From JAIEPT01 sp038217425 (GTDB lineage: Bacteria; Planctomycetota; Planctomycetia; Gemmatales; Gemmataceae), in assembly GCA_038217425.1 (NCBI GenBank), contig JBBQPM010000295.1:1-6078 (forward strand): 6,078 nucleotides of DNA. The letters are read 5' to 3'. Under the pieces are notes generated by a model that saw nothing but the letters and a program-made list of their open reading frames with translations, was not told the DNA's origin and did not search any database. Position numbers and translations under genes: made by a program. Of this stretch, positions 6,064 to 6,078 are shown in pieces; within the stretch, counting starts at the first letter, position 1; every line of letters starts with the position of its first letter.

Positions 6064-6078
6064 CGCTCAGTGGAACAT
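6023..6078 (+). CDS. N-terminal start of an IS5-family-like transposase (partial)
   Basis: Eighteen complete codons are visible, reading MTPARKPYRSDISDAQWN. This matches the opening of many IS5-family transposases, which begin with a short basic stretch, then KPYPSDLTDEQW and a DUF4096-type domain. The enzyme would catalyse cut-and-paste movement of the element using a DDE active site located further on, beyond the window. The gene overlaps the terminal codons of the kinase frame in another phase, so the kinase stop at 6061-6063 is read out of frame here. Only the N-terminus is seen, so whether the transposase is intact cannot be judged. Confidence 0.7.
   Translation, partial: MTPARKPYRSDISDAQWN

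Larger units (their letters stand above)
5941..6078 (+). mobile_element. Left end of an IS5-type insertion sequence, continuing past the window
   Basis: The leucine-rich repeat pattern ends at about 5940 and a transposase start with its own ribosome binding site follows at 6023. The DNA between (about 82 bases) is therefore best read as the insertion sequence terminus and leader. The exact boundary is uncertain by several bases. CTGGCTGTCCGGA from 5942 could be the terminal inverted repeat, with CTA or TA as the target just before it, but the right end lies outside the window so neither the repeat nor the target duplication can be confirmed. Confidence 0.55.

Noticed and set aside
1..6078. 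CRISPR array, tRNA or rRNA genes, riboswitch
   Set aside because: No regularly spaced direct repeats, cloverleaf pattern or rRNA-like stretches were seen on either strand.

Overview
The window is most consistent with a planctomycete (Planctomycetota) chromosome, though this is inferred from style and not proven. It is GC-rich with strongly GC-biased third codon positions. It carries a FPxTR-type ECF sigma factor, a very large single-pass Hanks-type Ser/Thr kinase, and an ectodomain of leucine-rich repeats of the 'T.(V/I)TDAGL..L' type that is abundant in that phylum.

Layout. Positions 1-117 hold the C-terminal tail of an unidentified plus-strand gene. Positions 118-291 have no confident gene, but the minus strand is open in phase with the sigma factor stop and could hold a gene remnant. 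An ECF-type sigma factor lies on the minus strand (292-1110). About 170 bases of divergent upstream DNA separate it from three plus-strand genes in a probable operon: a PspA/IM30-family membrane-stress protein (1283-1969), a rhomboid-family intramembrane serine protease with its catalytic Ser and His present (2006-2683), and a giant membrane kinase (2761-6063). The kinase reads, in order: a kinase C-lobe-like domain without N-lobe or catalytic residues, a complete active-looking Ser/Thr kinase, a coiled coil, one transmembrane helix, a Pro-rich linker, and about ten leucine-rich repeats. From about 5941 to the end the DNA looks like the left end of an IS5-type insertion sequence. Its transposase starts at 6023 with a good ribosome binding site, so the kinase appears to be cut at its last repeat and to end on about 40 insertion-derived residues.

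Together the genes suggest an envelope-sensing module. An external LRR domain would be tethered to a cytoplasmic kinase with a built-in pseudokinase. Next to it are a protease that acts on transmembrane helices, a peripheral membrane-protecting protein, and a divergent regulator of transcription. That link is inference from gene order. The most unusual item is the pseudokinase-kinase tandem within one bacterial transmembrane receptor; the insertion at its 3' end comes second.
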